From the NCBI RefSeq assembly GCF_040567655.1, contig NZ_JBEXAC010000001.1, positions 558,001-622,000 on the forward strand: a DNA stretch of 64,000 bases, read 5' to 3'. This document shows positions 17,641 to 27,391 of this stretch, piece after piece; within the stretch, counting starts at the first letter, position 1, and each line of letters opens with the position of its first letter. The stretch is from Chitinophaga sp. H8 (lineage in GTDB: Bacteria > Bacteroidota > Bacteroidia > Chitinophagales > Chitinophagaceae). The notes beneath the pieces were generated by a model. The model was given only the letters and a program-made list of their open reading frames with translations. It had not been told where the DNA came from and did not search any database. The translations under genes were made by a program, and so were the position numbers.

Positions 17641-17740
17641 AAGAGATTGCAGCCCCTTAAACGGCACTTTTCACTTTAGGGGGGAGGAGGGGATGTATTG
17701 CCAATTGTTATTAGTACAGGCCGGCGGGGAGCAACAGAAA

Positions 17741-17764
17741 GGGCTGACCAAAAAGGCCAGCCCT
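17741..17764 (-). terminator. Terminator of the GDPD operon (GGGCTG family)
   Basis: gggctgacc and ggccagccc pair around an AAAAA loop. On the minus strand it is followed by TTTCTG, after the glycerophosphodiesterase stop. The arms match those of terminators at 25588 and 51708. Confidence 0.6.
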
Positions 17765-17788
17765 ACAGGGAAAATATCAAAACTGGTA

Positions 17789-18667
17789 TTACCGGTGTAA
17801 TCCTCTTTTTCTCAGATACCGGAGCAGCTCTTCCGGAAAATCTGTCTGGATCACATTGGTATATTTAAACTGATCTAACAATGCTGTGAATCCTGCATCC
17901 GGTGTTGCTTTTTCCATGGCATCAAATTTACCCAGCGCATTCATCCATACCCGTGAGCCTGCTTTGCGTATCTGGAGCATCAGGCTGTCGGTGTAAAAGG
18001 AGGGGTCGGCATGTACCACCGGAAACTTGCCCATTTGGAGAATGGTATCTGTTTCAGCGGCATTATGCGCCCTGGGCATAATGGGCAGCTGTTTGTCAAG
18101 ACCTTGCAGAAACGGGGCATCCTGATGGTCATAAATAAAGAATAACACTTGTTGGATGGTTTGTGTTTCTTTAAGTAACGCATAGGTTTTCTGAGCGGCT
18201 TCCCGGCTGTCTGCTTTAAAATCTATATCTACGATAATATGGCCTTTGGCCAGCAACAAGGCTTCTTTAAAAGTAGGTATTCTTTCCGCAGTAGGTTGTC
18301 CGTTGTGCAGCAATGGGAATTTTTGCAGTTCTGCATACGTATAGCTGCTTACCTCTCCCGGCTGTCCGGTAGTACGGGTAATGGTACGGTCATGCATGAT
18401 CACCAGTACGCTGTCTTTGGTTTCGCGTACATCCAGTTCTACAATGTCTGCCCCTATCCGGATGGTTTCACGGATAGCCGCCAGGGAATTTTCCGGGTAT
18501 TTGTTGTGGGCAGCACGATGGGCGGCCACCATTACATAGTCCGGGCGCTGATGAAAATCCTTTAATATCTGCTTCAGGTTAACCTTGGCAGGTTTGGCCA
18601 CCACCTGCGCATCAAGGGATAACCAGGAACTGCAAAGAAAAAGTAGTAGAAAACAATATTGCTTCAT
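17789..18667 (-). CDS. Glycerophosphodiester phosphodiesterase family protein
   Basis: A signal peptide (FLLLFLCSSWLSLDAQ) precedes a GDPD-type TIM barrel. Expected catalytic features are present: AAHRAAHNKYPENSLAAI (family HRG...PEN, here HRA), DIVELDVRETKDSVLVIMHD (metal-binding E-x-D and a catalytic His). The family hydrolyses glycerophosphodiesters such as glycerophosphocholine to glycerol 3-phosphate and an alcohol, here in the periplasm. The family glycine after HR is alanine. The gene is 16 bases downstream of SusD and is the last gene of the sigma-FecR-SusC-SusD operon, which suggests the imported substrate is processed here. Confidence 0.88.
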   Translation of the reverse strand: MKQYCFLLLFLCSSWLSLDAQVVAKPAKVNLKQILKDFHQRPDYVMVAAHRAAHNKYPENSLAAIRETIRIGADIVELDVRETKDSVLVIMHDRTITRTTGQPGEVSSYTYAELQKFPLLHNGQPTAERIPTFKEALLLAKGHIIVDIDFKADSREAAQKTYALLKETQTIQQVLFFIYDHQDAPFLQGLDKQLPIMPRAHNAAETDTILQMGKFPVVHADPSFYTDSLMLQIRKAGSRVWMNALGKFDAMEKATPDAGFTALLDQFKYTNVIQTDFPEELLRYLRKRGLHR

Positions 18668-18683
18668 TATTCAGTATTTGAGT

Positions 18684-20228
18684 TTAAAAATAACCTTCGT
18701 TTTGCGGAAATTTAATAGTTGACAAATCTATTTGTGCCTGAGGGATAGGTCGCAGTACATGATAATCCTTGATATTCACCGCATTAGGGTTATATTTTTT
18801 TACCCGTTCTACCAGTTTGCCGGTACGTACCAGGTCCATCCAGCGTTCTTCTTCACCACCCAGTTCCCTGGCACGCTCATCGAGGATCTGGTCGATATTC
18901 AGCTGGCCGGCAGTCAATAACGGTATTTGTGTATTGGGTTTGGCCGCCCGGATTCTTACTTCATTAAAGTAAGGAATGGCCTGATCTGCTTTTCCTGCCA
19001 GCATAAGCGCTTCTGCAGCCAGCAGGTAGGTTTCTGAAAAACGGTATACAAAGAAGTCCCGGAATCCTTTCAGGTCCTGTACACTTGCGCGGGTAGCATC
19101 ATCATGTTTTTTAATGCCCCAATGCATGTTGTCATTATTCGGCGCAATGGTAGAAGTTACCCCTGGTGAAATCTGCCATACTACGGTATCCCCTATCTTT
19201 TTTCCGGCAGGGAGGGTAGCTGTATTATTGTATGTCCAGATATACCGGAAGGTAACATCAAAGCGGGCATCATTGGCATCAAACAGGTTGCGGTAGAATT
19301 CTGTAGGCCGGAACCTGGTATAGGGGCGTCCTCCTTGCAAGAGGTCTCTTTTTAAACCCGCATACTGGTCATAGGCAGGTGTGAAAAAGGCATGTCCCTG
19401 GTTGCCATCCTCATTAAACAGGGCATTATTCAGGTATTGCACTGCAAAAATGATTTCGGTATTTCTTTGATTGTTGTAATCAAATACATCGCCATAAGCC
19501 TTAACCAGTTTATAAGGACCTTCCTTGATCACTTTTACTGCTGCTGTGGCTGCTCCTTCATAGTCTTTCAGCAGAAGCTTGACCTTTGCCAGCTGGTGCA
19601 AAGCGGCTCCTTTGGTAATGCGCCCATATTCGGAGGAGGTCCAGTTAAGCTGATCTGCGGCATACTGGGTATCATCCAGCATCTTTTTCCAGATCTCTGT
19701 TTTAGCAGTTCTCCCGGCATCAGTTACCACCCCTTTGGTTTCATGTTCGCTATATACCACATCTCCAAACTGAAGCGTAAGCCAATAGTAGAAATGAGCG
19801 CGTAAAAAGCGTGTTTCTGCCTTATACTGGACTTTGAGCTGATCGCTCATGGTCACATTATCGATTTTGTCGAGTACGGTATTAGCGGCATTGATACCTT
19901 CATAACAATCATTCCAGATGCCATTGAGGTAATCATTGGAGGGATTTAATGCTGCGGAATAATCATCCATGTATTTATATCCGCCGTCTTTTCCGTGCTG
20001 GAAAATATCGGTACCCATGGTGGTGGCGGTGAATCCTTTCTGGGAGCCGTATAGTCCTCTCAGCTTGCTGTATACACCGGTTACCCCATTGGAAATACCT
20101 GCCGCATTGCTGTAAATAGCTTCCGGCACCGGTTTGTACAGTTCATTTTCTTCCAGGCTGCACGATGATAATGTAGTGCAGAAAACGGATATCGCAGTAA
20201 GTATATAAAGTGGTTTGTTAAATAGCAT
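18684..20228 (-). CDS. SusD/RagB family outer membrane lipoprotein
   Basis: The 514-aa protein has a lipobox (TTLSSC) and the SusD layout: an N-terminal tetratricopeptide-like helical region (YSKLRGLYGSQKG, RFLRAHFYYWLTLQFGDVVY) and a C-terminal half with the usual ILDERARELGGEEERWMDLVRTG, ending near RPIPQAQIDL. SusD proteins form the surface lid on the SusC channel and bind the substrate. It lies 18 bases after the SusC stop. The substrate is unknown; the neighbouring GDPD suggests a phosphodiester compound. Confidence 0.93.
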   Translation of the reverse strand: MLFNKPLYILTAISVFCTTLSSCSLEENELYKPVPEAIYSNAAGISNGVTGVYSKLRGLYGSQKGFTATTMGTDIFQHGKDGGYKYMDDYSAALNPSNDYLNGIWNDCYEGINAANTVLDKIDNVTMSDQLKVQYKAETRFLRAHFYYWLTLQFGDVVYSEHETKGVVTDAGRTAKTEIWKKMLDDTQYAADQLNWTSSEYGRITKGAALHQLAKVKLLLKDYEGAATAAVKVIKEGPYKLVKAYGDVFDYNNQRNTEIIFAVQYLNNALFNEDGNQGHAFFTPAYDQYAGLKRDLLQGGRPYTRFRPTEFYRNLFDANDARFDVTFRYIWTYNNTATLPAGKKIGDTVVWQISPGVTSTIAPNNDNMHWGIKKHDDATRASVQDLKGFRDFFVYRFSETYLLAAEALMLAGKADQAIPYFNEVRIRAAKPNTQIPLLTAGQLNIDQILDERARELGGEEERWMDLVRTGKLVERVKKYNPNAVNIKDYHVLRPIPQAQIDLSTIKFPQNEGYF

Positions 20229-20246
20229 GACCTGTTGTTTTAAGCA

Positions 20247-23200
20247 TTAAAAAGCAGCATTGATGCCGATGGCATACATTTTTACCGTAGGATACATCGC
20301 ACGTGTACCATCGGATTCAAATTCAGGATCCTGCCCTTTGTATCCTGTAATGGTAAAAGGATTTTCGGCACTCAGGCTGATCTTTAAGTTTTTAATAGTT
20401 GCCCGTTGCAGCCATGCCTGTGGCAGTGACCAGGCGAAAGAGAGATTCTTTATCCTTACAAAACTGGCATCTTTGTAGGCCAGGGTAGAACCGAGGTATA
20501 CACTTTCCTGGTTTTTATCTGGTCTTGGATTTTCGTTTGTTGGATTTTCCGGTGTCCAGTAGTCTACCTGCAGGTTGTTGTACCTGCCGGCCAGACGGTT
20601 ATTGTTTTCAAACCATCTGGAATAGATCAGGTATTTCTGCCGGGTATTGAGCACCACATTTAACTCCATGCCTTTGTAGGAAAAACGGTTTGTCATACCT
20701 GCTATCCAGTCGGGCATCTGGGAGCCAAGGATCACACGGTCCTGATCGCTGTACTGCTTATCATCATTCACGTCTGCCAGTTTGATCTGTCCGGGTTTAG
20801 CACCATATGCAGCAGCTGTTTGTGCTTCACTGGTTTGCCATACCCCTACTTTCTGGTAGTCGTAGAATACTTTGATAGGCTGGCCTATAAACCACTGGTT
20901 ACCTACATCATCTTTTCCATCTCCGTATAACTGCACAATTTCATTTTTATTGGTAGAGAAATTGAGATCGGTGGTCCATTGAAAGCCGTTGTTATTCGCA
21001 ATGTTGATAGTAGACAAGGTCACTTCCCAGCCTTTGTTGCGGGTAGCACCAATGTTTTCAAGTACTTCCGTATAGCCGGTGCTGCCAGGGATACTTCTTC
21101 TGAGGAGGATATTCTTGGTATTGGCAATATAATGTTCTATCGTACCTGTGATACGGTCATCAAACAGGCCAAAATCAAGCCCTGCATTTAAGGAAGCGGT
21201 AGATTCCCATTTCAGGTTGGGATTAGAGATAGTAGCTGGGAGGAAACCATTCATACCGGTTTCACCAAAGGCGTAGGCACTCTTTTTCAGGGTACTGAAG
21301 GTACCATAAGGTACGATACCATTGAAGCCGGTGCTACCATAGCTTAGGCGCAGTTTCAGGGTATTGATTTTGCGGAGCGACTGCATAAATGGTTCAGCAT
21401 CTATTCGCCATGCAAAGGCCGCAGAAGGGAAATACCCCCATTTATGCCCGGTAGCAAAAACAGAGGAGCCATCGGCTCTTCCGGTAACGGTAAAGAGGTA
21501 CCGGTTTTTATAATCATAGTTTACCCGTGCCATATAAGACAAGAGTAAGGATTTACGGAAGTCACTGCTGATACCGGTTACTTCACCTGCTGTTTCCAGG
21601 AAATGATAGCTTTGTGCTTCGTACGGTAATTTGTTGGCCCTGATACCGGAGCTGTTGATCGTTTGCTGCTGGGAGCTTTGCAGGAGCGTAACCCCGAAGC
21701 GGTGATCCCTTGACAGTTGCCGGTTGTATTTCAGTATATTCTCTATCGTTATAGAGAACATATCCGAGTTAGTCAGGCCTGCAGTAGCATTACCTCCCTG
21801 GTTATCATCTGTTTCGCTGCCTTTGAAAAACCCTTCTTTGGATGCTTCCATTTCCGGCCCGATGTTTAAACGGTAGGTCAGGTCTTTGGTAATATCCCAT
21901 TCGCCGTACATACTGGCAAACACGCGGGTTTTATACCGCTGGTTGATGGTGTTTTTTATCACGGACAAAGGGTTTACGCGCTGGCCTTCATCATTATTGG
22001 GGCGGAACAGCAGGTTGCCCGCACTATCATAGGGAATACCCAGTGGGTTCAGGCGGAGGGCATTATCAAACACGGTGTTGTCTGTTACATTTTGAGTAGA
22101 CATACTGGCCAGGGTAGATACGCCCATGCGGATACGGTCATTGACCTGGTGATCCAGGTTAATGCGTAAAGCGCCTCTGGTAAAATCTGTTTTGTCTATG
22201 ATCCCTTTTTCCTTGAAGTAGTTAAAAGAAACGGCAAATTGTGTTTTCTCCTTGCCGCCTGTTACTGATAGCTGATGGTTTTGTTTGGCGCCACCATGAT
22301 AAATAATATCCTGCCAGTCTGTAGATCTTCCGATAGCCAGGGATTTTAGGGCGATATCATCAAAGAGGGTAGCATCAGCCGGATATTGGTTGTTGGGGTC
22401 TGCAGTTCTGGCGGCTTCCCGGCGTAATTGTGCAAATTCCTGGCCATTCATCAGGTCCAGCTTACGGGTAATGGCAGTAACGCCATAGTAAGCATCATAC
22501 GTAACATTGGTTTTACCGGCCTTTCCTCTTTTAGTAGTGATCAGCAATACCCCGTTGGCTGCGCGGGAACCATAGATGGCAGTAGAGGAAGCATCTTTCA
22601 GCACTTCCACGGAAGCAATATCATTAGGATTGATTTCATTGAAACCACCCACCATAGGAATACCATCCAGTACGATCAGCGGGCTGTTATCATTTTTGAT
22701 GGAGCGTTGTCCGCGTAAAAGGATATTTGCCCCGGCACCAGGTTCGTTTCCGCTACTGAATACATCCAGCCCGGCTACTTTACCTTTCAGCGCCTGCGCC
22801 GCATTGGTGGTAGGTTGTTCGGCTATTTCACTACCTCTTACAGAAGTGATGGAACCCGTGATATCACGTTTCTTTTGTGTACCGTAACCTACTACCACTA
22901 CTTCTTCCAGTCCCTTAACATCTTCCTGCAATACAATGGTGGCAGGAGAGAGGCTGGTTACTTCCACTTCCCGGCGGGTATATCCCGACATGGAGAAGAT
23001 CAATATGTCGCCTATACCAGCTTCCACGGTAAAAAGACCTTCACCATCCGTAATGTTGCCACGGTTACTGTTTTTTACGACTACTGTTACGCCTGGCAAT
23101 GGCATACCCTGCGCATCAGTTACTTTCCCCTTTACTCTTTCGGCCGGCGCCACCGTTTTTACCGGGGCAGGTACTGGAGCAGCAGGTTCCTTCTCCAGTA

Positions 23201-23510
23201 TAATGATCTTTTTGTTTTGTATTTTATAGGTAAGCTTCGTGTTACGCAGTAATTCATTCACCGCCCATGCTACGGTTTTTTGTCTGGCCTGCAGGGTAAC
23301 CGCTGTGTAAGGAGCTACCAGTGCTTCATTGTAGATAAACAGGTAGTCTGTTTTTTGCTGGATGATAGCAAAAGCTTCTTTTAGCGACTGGCGATGGAAG
23401 GTGCAGTCAATGGTTTCATTGCCGGCATGCGACTGGCCATTGGTAGAGGCACCCAGTAATAGCTGGGTGCCCATAAGAATAAGGATAAATAACCTGCATC
23501 CAGTTTTCAT
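20247..23510 (-). CDS. SusC/RagA TonB-dependent transporter with STN signalling domain
   Basis: The signal peptide is followed by an STN domain (KEAFAIIQQKTDYLFIYNEA to the Lys-rich KIIILEKE), a carboxypeptidase-regulatory-like domain (VKGKVTDAQGMPLPGVTVVVKN), a plug with the Bacteroidota motif VVVGYGTQKKRDITGS, and a 22-strand barrel of usual SusC length. The STN domain receives a FecR-type anti-sigma protein, so the transporter also senses its substrate and signals to the sigma factor encoded upstream. An earlier ATG at 23555 is possible; 23510 starts the signal peptide proper (MKTGCRLFILILMGTQLLLG). Confidence 0.93.
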   Translation of the reverse strand: MKTGCRLFILILMGTQLLLGASTNGQSHAGNETIDCTFHRQSLKEAFAIIQQKTDYLFIYNEALVAPYTAVTLQARQKTVAWAVNELLRNTKLTYKIQNKKIIILEKEPAAPVPAPVKTVAPAERVKGKVTDAQGMPLPGVTVVVKNSNRGNITDGEGLFTVEAGIGDILIFSMSGYTRREVEVTSLSPATIVLQEDVKGLEEVVVVGYGTQKKRDITGSITSVRGSEIAEQPTTNAAQALKGKVAGLDVFSSGNEPGAGANILLRGQRSIKNDNSPLIVLDGIPMVGGFNEINPNDIASVEVLKDASSTAIYGSRAANGVLLITTKRGKAGKTNVTYDAYYGVTAITRKLDLMNGQEFAQLRREAARTADPNNQYPADATLFDDIALKSLAIGRSTDWQDIIYHGGAKQNHQLSVTGGKEKTQFAVSFNYFKEKGIIDKTDFTRGALRINLDHQVNDRIRMGVSTLASMSTQNVTDNTVFDNALRLNPLGIPYDSAGNLLFRPNNDEGQRVNPLSVIKNTINQRYKTRVFASMYGEWDITKDLTYRLNIGPEMEASKEGFFKGSETDDNQGGNATAGLTNSDMFSITIENILKYNRQLSRDHRFGVTLLQSSQQQTINSSGIRANKLPYEAQSYHFLETAGEVTGISSDFRKSLLLSYMARVNYDYKNRYLFTVTGRADGSSVFATGHKWGYFPSAAFAWRIDAEPFMQSLRKINTLKLRLSYGSTGFNGIVPYGTFSTLKKSAYAFGETGMNGFLPATISNPNLKWESTASLNAGLDFGLFDDRITGTIEHYIANTKNILLRRSIPGSTGYTEVLENIGATRNKGWEVTLSTINIANNNGFQWTTDLNFSTNKNEIVQLYGDGKDDVGNQWFIGQPIKVFYDYQKVGVWQTSEAQTAAAYGAKPGQIKLADVNDDKQYSDQDRVILGSQMPDWIAGMTNRFSYKGMELNVVLNTRQKYLIYSRWFENNNRLAGRYNNLQVDYWTPENPTNENPRPDKNQESVYLGSTLAYKDASFVRIKNLSFAWSLPQAWLQRATIKNLKISLSAENPFTITGYKGQDPEFESDGTRAMYPTVKMYAIGINAAF

Positions 23511-23722
23511 GATTTGTTGAATTACGGACACGACAATCCTGGTATAAATTTTCATACCTTTATACGGGTTTTAATAATTGATTAAATCGTTAATAAAATC
23601 CAGGGAGGAGGATCAATAAGTGATTGGCGTTACGGATTGATCTTTCCCGTTAAACAGCCGGTGGGGGTATCCCCTTACCGGTTTTTTTATTTGTACTGAG
23701 TGAACTGCATAGGCAATAAGTT

Positions 23723-24688
23723 TTAGTGTATTTGTTTACTGAAAGTGATTTTATGATTTTGTGTGGAATAGTTTAACTTATTGGCGAGGCATAAAGCGGT
23801 CAGCACATCTTCCAGGGTATCTGTAGCCTCTATACCGGCAGTAATACGATAGGCCTGCAGGGCAGGGTCGGCAAATGCAATAGTTACATTAAACTTATTC
23901 TCCAGCATGAGGGATATCATATCCAGCCGTTCATTGTTAAAAAGTAGCTGGCCTGTAGTCCATCCGTTGACAGCCGTTGCGTCTACCGTGGTTTTACTGA
24001 TTTCCTGCGATTGGGTATGTACCGTTACCTGTTCGCCGGGAAGTACAATGACTTCCTGTCCGGCAAGCTGAGGCAACTTATTATCGCATTGCACCGCCAC
24101 CTTTCCCTGCTGTACGGTTACCTGTAAATAAGCCAGCTGTGAGTAGGCCCGTACATTAAAAATGGTGCCCAGTACCCGTGTATTGACATGACCTGATTTG
24201 ATGAAAAACGGATGCTCAGGGTCCTGTTTTACATCCAGGCATATTTCCCCCGTAATGAGTTCTATTTGCCGGGAAGCACCCTTAAAATGCGCAGGATAGC
24301 GGAGCTGGCTGCCTGCATTCAACCATACACGGGTACCATCTTCCAGCATGAATTGCAGCGGTTTCCCTTTAGCTGCAATCACTTCCTGCCATGCTTCTTT
24401 TGCAGGCCACACCAGCCATAGCATGGTAGCAGCACCCAGGAGGAGCAGGAAGGAGGCCGCGATCTTCAGCAGTCTGCCGCGGGTCATTGTCAGCCCTTTC
24501 GCGGGCGGCGCCACGGTTAGCTGCACCTGTTGCCATATATCGGCTTCCAGCCGGTCAAAACTGATTTTTGTGGTATCCACCTTACTGCGGTCGCTTTCCT
24601 GCTGATACCATTGTTCAATCAATGACCGTTCTGCCGGGGTACAGGTGCCGGCAACGTATTTTTCCAATAATTTTTTGATGTCATGCAT
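23723..24688 (-). CDS. FecR family anti-sigma factor
   Basis: A cytosolic N-terminal helical region (LLEKYVAGTCTPAERSLIEQWYQQE) binds the sigma factor. One membrane helix follows at about residues 75-97 (IAASFLLLLGAATMLWLVW). The periplasmic part has a FecR domain (LEDGTRVWLNAGSQLRYP, ITGEICLDVKQDPEHPFFIKSG) and a C-terminal DUF4974/STN-like domain (NNERLDMISLMLENKFNVTI). It passes the signal from the SusC STN domain to the ECF sigma factor. Start 24688 (MHDIKK) is chosen over 24694 and 24706 by family N-termini. It lies 101 bases downstream of the sigma gene. Confidence 0.92.
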   Translation of the reverse strand: MHDIKKLLEKYVAGTCTPAERSLIEQWYQQESDRSKVDTTKISFDRLEADIWQQVQLTVAPPAKGLTMTRGRLLKIAASFLLLLGAATMLWLVWPAKEAWQEVIAAKGKPLQFMLEDGTRVWLNAGSQLRYPAHFKGASRQIELITGEICLDVKQDPEHPFFIKSGHVNTRVLGTIFNVRAYSQLAYLQVTVQQGKVAVQCDNKLPQLAGQEVIVLPGEQVTVHTQSQEISKTTVDATAVNGWTTGQLLFNNERLDMISLMLENKFNVTIAFADPALQAYRITAGIEATDTLEDVLTALCLANKLNYSTQNHKITFSKQIH

Positions 24689-24789
24689 GGGCATAATAAA
24701 AGGCATATACCTTCCATAACAATAAAGACAGTTGAAAATGATAACAGGGGTAGATGGAGGAAGATTAATTTAATATTAACCGGAAAAGA

Positions 24790-25371
24790 TTACAGGAAAA
24801 AGGAGAAATGCGCCATTTTATGGCGTAGTGTGCGGATCGCGTTGCTGATTTGTTTCTTTACTGTTTCCTGCGACAGCTGCAGTTTGTGGGCTATTTCCTT
24901 GTGGGTAAGGGCGGTTTTGCGGCTTAATTCAAATACTTCCCTCATTTTAACAGGCAGTGCATGGATCTCGCGTTCTATGCGTGCGGTAATTTCTTTTTCG
25001 GTGATGTATTGCAGTGAAGTATTCTCTGTACCTGAGATAAACTGCTTTAAAGAAGAAAGATGCCCCTGGTAAGTACGTTTGGAGGCGAGCAGGTTTAATA
25101 CCCTGTTGCGCGTAGCCACATACAGGTAAGCGGCCAGTGAGCCGGAAAGCGATATGCCTGCAGCTTTGGTCCACAGCGTGGTAAATACTTCCTGAACAAC
25201 GTCCTGTGCATCCTGTTCCTGCTCCAGTATACGGTATGCCTGAAGATATAATACGCCCCAGAATCTTTTGTACAATTCCTCAAATGCGTGGGTATTACCC
25301 TGCTGGAATAGCTCCAACAGGTGTTCATCATTTAATTCATTTAACTGGCTGGCATATGTGAATTGGTGCAT
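24790..25371 (-). CDS. ECF sigma factor (RpoE-like, SusCD regulator)
   Basis: The 193-aa protein has sigma region 2 (NTHAFEELYKRFWGVLYLQAYRIL, then EQDAQDVVQEVFTTLW) and region 4 with helix-turn-helix (LPVKMREVFELSRKTALTHKEIAHKLQLSQETVKKQISNAI). It is the first gene of the sigma-FecR-SusC-SusD-GDPD operon and should activate it when the substrate is detected at the outer membrane. Start 25371 (MHQFTYASQLNEL) is chosen; an upstream ATG at 25437 adds 22 residues that do not fit the family. A -7 match (TATATTTG) is at 25517-25524. Confidence 0.92.
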   Translation of the reverse strand: MHQFTYASQLNELNDEHLLELFQQGNTHAFEELYKRFWGVLYLQAYRILEQEQDAQDVVQEVFTTLWTKAAGISLSGSLAAYLYVATRNRVLNLLASKRTYQGHLSSLKQFISGTENTSLQYITEKEITARIEREIHALPVKMREVFELSRKTALTHKEIAHKLQLSQETVKKQISNAIRTLRHKMAHFSFFL

Positions 25372-25516
25372 ACTGGCCCATTTAAGGCAGACTGGTTGTC
25401 TGTCATACCTCCCAAAAGTAATACGACCTGCAGACATTGCATATTAAATAATTGTAAGCAATGGTGCTGCAGCTATAACATGGAACATTATAAGTATAGT
25501 ATCGTTCTGTATCAAA

Positions 25517-25524
25517 CAAATATA
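25517..25524 (-). promoter_or_regulatory. -7 promoter element of the sigma factor gene
   Basis: On the minus strand this reads TATATTTG, an exact TAnnTTTG match, about 145 bases upstream of the sigma start. A TTTG lies 12 bases further upstream, closer than the usual -33 spacing. Confidence 0.4.
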
Positions 25525-25587
25525 ATAATTGTAAATCAAAAATGAAATCAATTTAAAGCGGAAGCCTTGCCGGCGACCTTGAAACAT

Positions 25588-25619
25588 AAGGGCTGGTCAA
25601 AACTTTTTGACCAGCCCTT
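25588..25619 (-). terminator. Terminator of the DUF885 gene (GGGCTG family)
   Basis: aagggctggtcaaaa and ttttgaccagccctt form a near-perfect stem of about 15 bp with a two-base loop, 24 bases past the DUF885 stop. The arms match terminators at 17741 and 51708. Confidence 0.8.
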
Positions 25620-25642
25620 GCAAAAGATAATTTCCTTTTTTA

Positions 25643-27391
25643 TTATTTCAGCATCAGCTGACTGATATATTTTACAGGAGCGCTGCCATAGCTGAGGAAC
25701 TTTTCATTGAAAGTTTTCAGGTTGTAGGAAGCGCCCATTTTTTGTTTATAAGCTTCCCGCAGATCAATAATTTCTTTATAGCCGTTGAAGTAGCTGGTGA
25801 GCTGTACACTGGTAACACTCACCCTTTTCCATTTACCTTCTGCTTCTGCCTGTTGCTGGAATGCTTCTTTCGTCAGCAGATGAATGGCATCTTCTTTAGA
25901 CATGTTTTTTACATGCACACTATAATCCAGGATGGTATTGCATACGGTGCGCAGGTTCCATTTGTACCACATCAGCCACATCTCCGGGTCATTATTACCA
26001 TATCCGTTTTCCAGCATCATTTGTTCGGTATATACAGCCCATCCTTCAATCATGGCGCCATTGCCCAGCAGTGATTTTATCAGGCTGGGGGATTGGTTGG
26101 CATATACCAGTTGTGTGTAATGGCCAGGAATTGCTTCATGAATATTCAGTATCTGAAGGATGTAATGATTGTATTCCCTTAAATAACTTTCTGCTTGTTC
26201 TTTGGGCCATCCTTCCAGGCTGCCTACATTGTAATAGGTGTTGCCACCTTTGTCATACGGGCCGGGAGAGCTGATAGAAGCGCCTGCCACGCCTGCCATG
26301 TAAGCAGGTTCCTTACGTACTACAAGAGGCTTGGAAGGATCAAGGTATAACAAGTCTTTTTCCTTAATGAAAGCCACCAGTTCCGGGATTTGTTTTTCAA
26401 TAGCCAACTGGAACTCTTCCGGTTTCACATGTTTTACGGAGAGCGTATCTATCATTTTGCCAATCAGTTCAAGCGGTGTGGCCGGCATGGGTTGTTTAGG
26501 AAAATATTTTTCCCACAATGTTTGGGAGATGCTGGCCATTTGCAGGTGGAGGTATGCTTTACGGGCTACTGCAGAATCATACAACTGCGAAGCGGTAAAG
26601 GACGACTGGATCTGGTAAGCAAATTTCTGATCGTACAGCGCTTTGCCCAACCGGAAATCCCTGGGATGTTCATTTTTTAATGCTTTCAGCCAGGCAGCAT
26701 AATCACGGATGGCCTTGGCGGCTGTTTTTGCACGTGCCAGCATGGCTGTTTTTTCTGCGGCAGGAATGGTTGTTTTGCGCAGAGAATCAGCAAAATCCTT
26801 TTCAAAGATGGAAAGACCACCCAGGTTCTGATCCGCTGCCAAAGCGGTCAGTTCTGTAACGGGATCCTTGATCTGTTTTTTGGCAGCCTCATAATAAGCA
26901 GGGATATTATTCATCCTGATATAAAAACTGCGTAAACGGTTTTCCAGCGGTTCGTAGTTTTCATTCAGGATAAAAGCAAACGTGTTACTGATATTAAAGT
27001 TGGAGGGATCCCATTCATTGCTTTTTAATTGTTCGATTCCCCATCTCGTAGATTCCAGCTGATTTTTGATCAGGTGATAATCTGTCTGGTAGGCATCGGT
27101 GAGTGCATTCACGTCATATCTTTTCAGGGAATCGAGATGACGTTGTGTAAATGCCAGGGAAGACTGTATGGCTGCACTATCAGGGATCACGAGTACAGAA
27201 TCGTATTTATGGAACCCTACAGAAGTGGCCCAGTCGGGATTTTGTTTCCACAGGTCATCAATAAACTGTTGTTCATAAGCACTGAAGGAGGTATTGGCTG
27301 AGCTGTCGGTGCCCGATGATTTTCCGGTACCGGTATTATTGCATGCTGCCAGTGTTACAGCTGCAAATCCATAAAGCAGGTATTTTCTCAT
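25643..27391 (-). CDS. DUF885 lipoprotein, predicted zinc metallopeptidase
   Basis: The 582-aa product has a lipobox (VTLAAC) and then a DUF885 domain across its whole length. The conserved NIHEAIPGHYTQL contains an HExxxGH zinc-binding motif near residue 415, and GAMIEGWAVYTEQMMLE supplies the downstream glutamate. DUF885 proteins are helical, gluzincin-like enzymes assumed to be carboxypeptidases or related hydrolases; the substrate is unknown. It is anchored in the cell envelope. The gene stands alone, divergent from the second SusC/SusD pair with a 258-base gap of repeat-rich DNA. Confidence 0.87.
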   Translation of the reverse strand: MRKYLLYGFAAVTLAACNNTGTGKSSGTDSSANTSFSAYEQQFIDDLWKQNPDWATSVGFHKYDSVLVIPDSAAIQSSLAFTQRHLDSLKRYDVNALTDAYQTDYHLIKNQLESTRWGIEQLKSNEWDPSNFNISNTFAFILNENYEPLENRLRSFYIRMNNIPAYYEAAKKQIKDPVTELTALAADQNLGGLSIFEKDFADSLRKTTIPAAEKTAMLARAKTAAKAIRDYAAWLKALKNEHPRDFRLGKALYDQKFAYQIQSSFTASQLYDSAVARKAYLHLQMASISQTLWEKYFPKQPMPATPLELIGKMIDTLSVKHVKPEEFQLAIEKQIPELVAFIKEKDLLYLDPSKPLVVRKEPAYMAGVAGASISSPGPYDKGGNTYYNVGSLEGWPKEQAESYLREYNHYILQILNIHEAIPGHYTQLVYANQSPSLIKSLLGNGAMIEGWAVYTEQMMLENGYGNNDPEMWLMWYKWNLRTVCNTILDYSVHVKNMSKEDAIHLLTKEAFQQQAEAEGKWKRVSVTSVQLTSYFNGYKEIIDLREAYKQKMGASYNLKTFNEKFLSYGSAPVKYISQLMLK

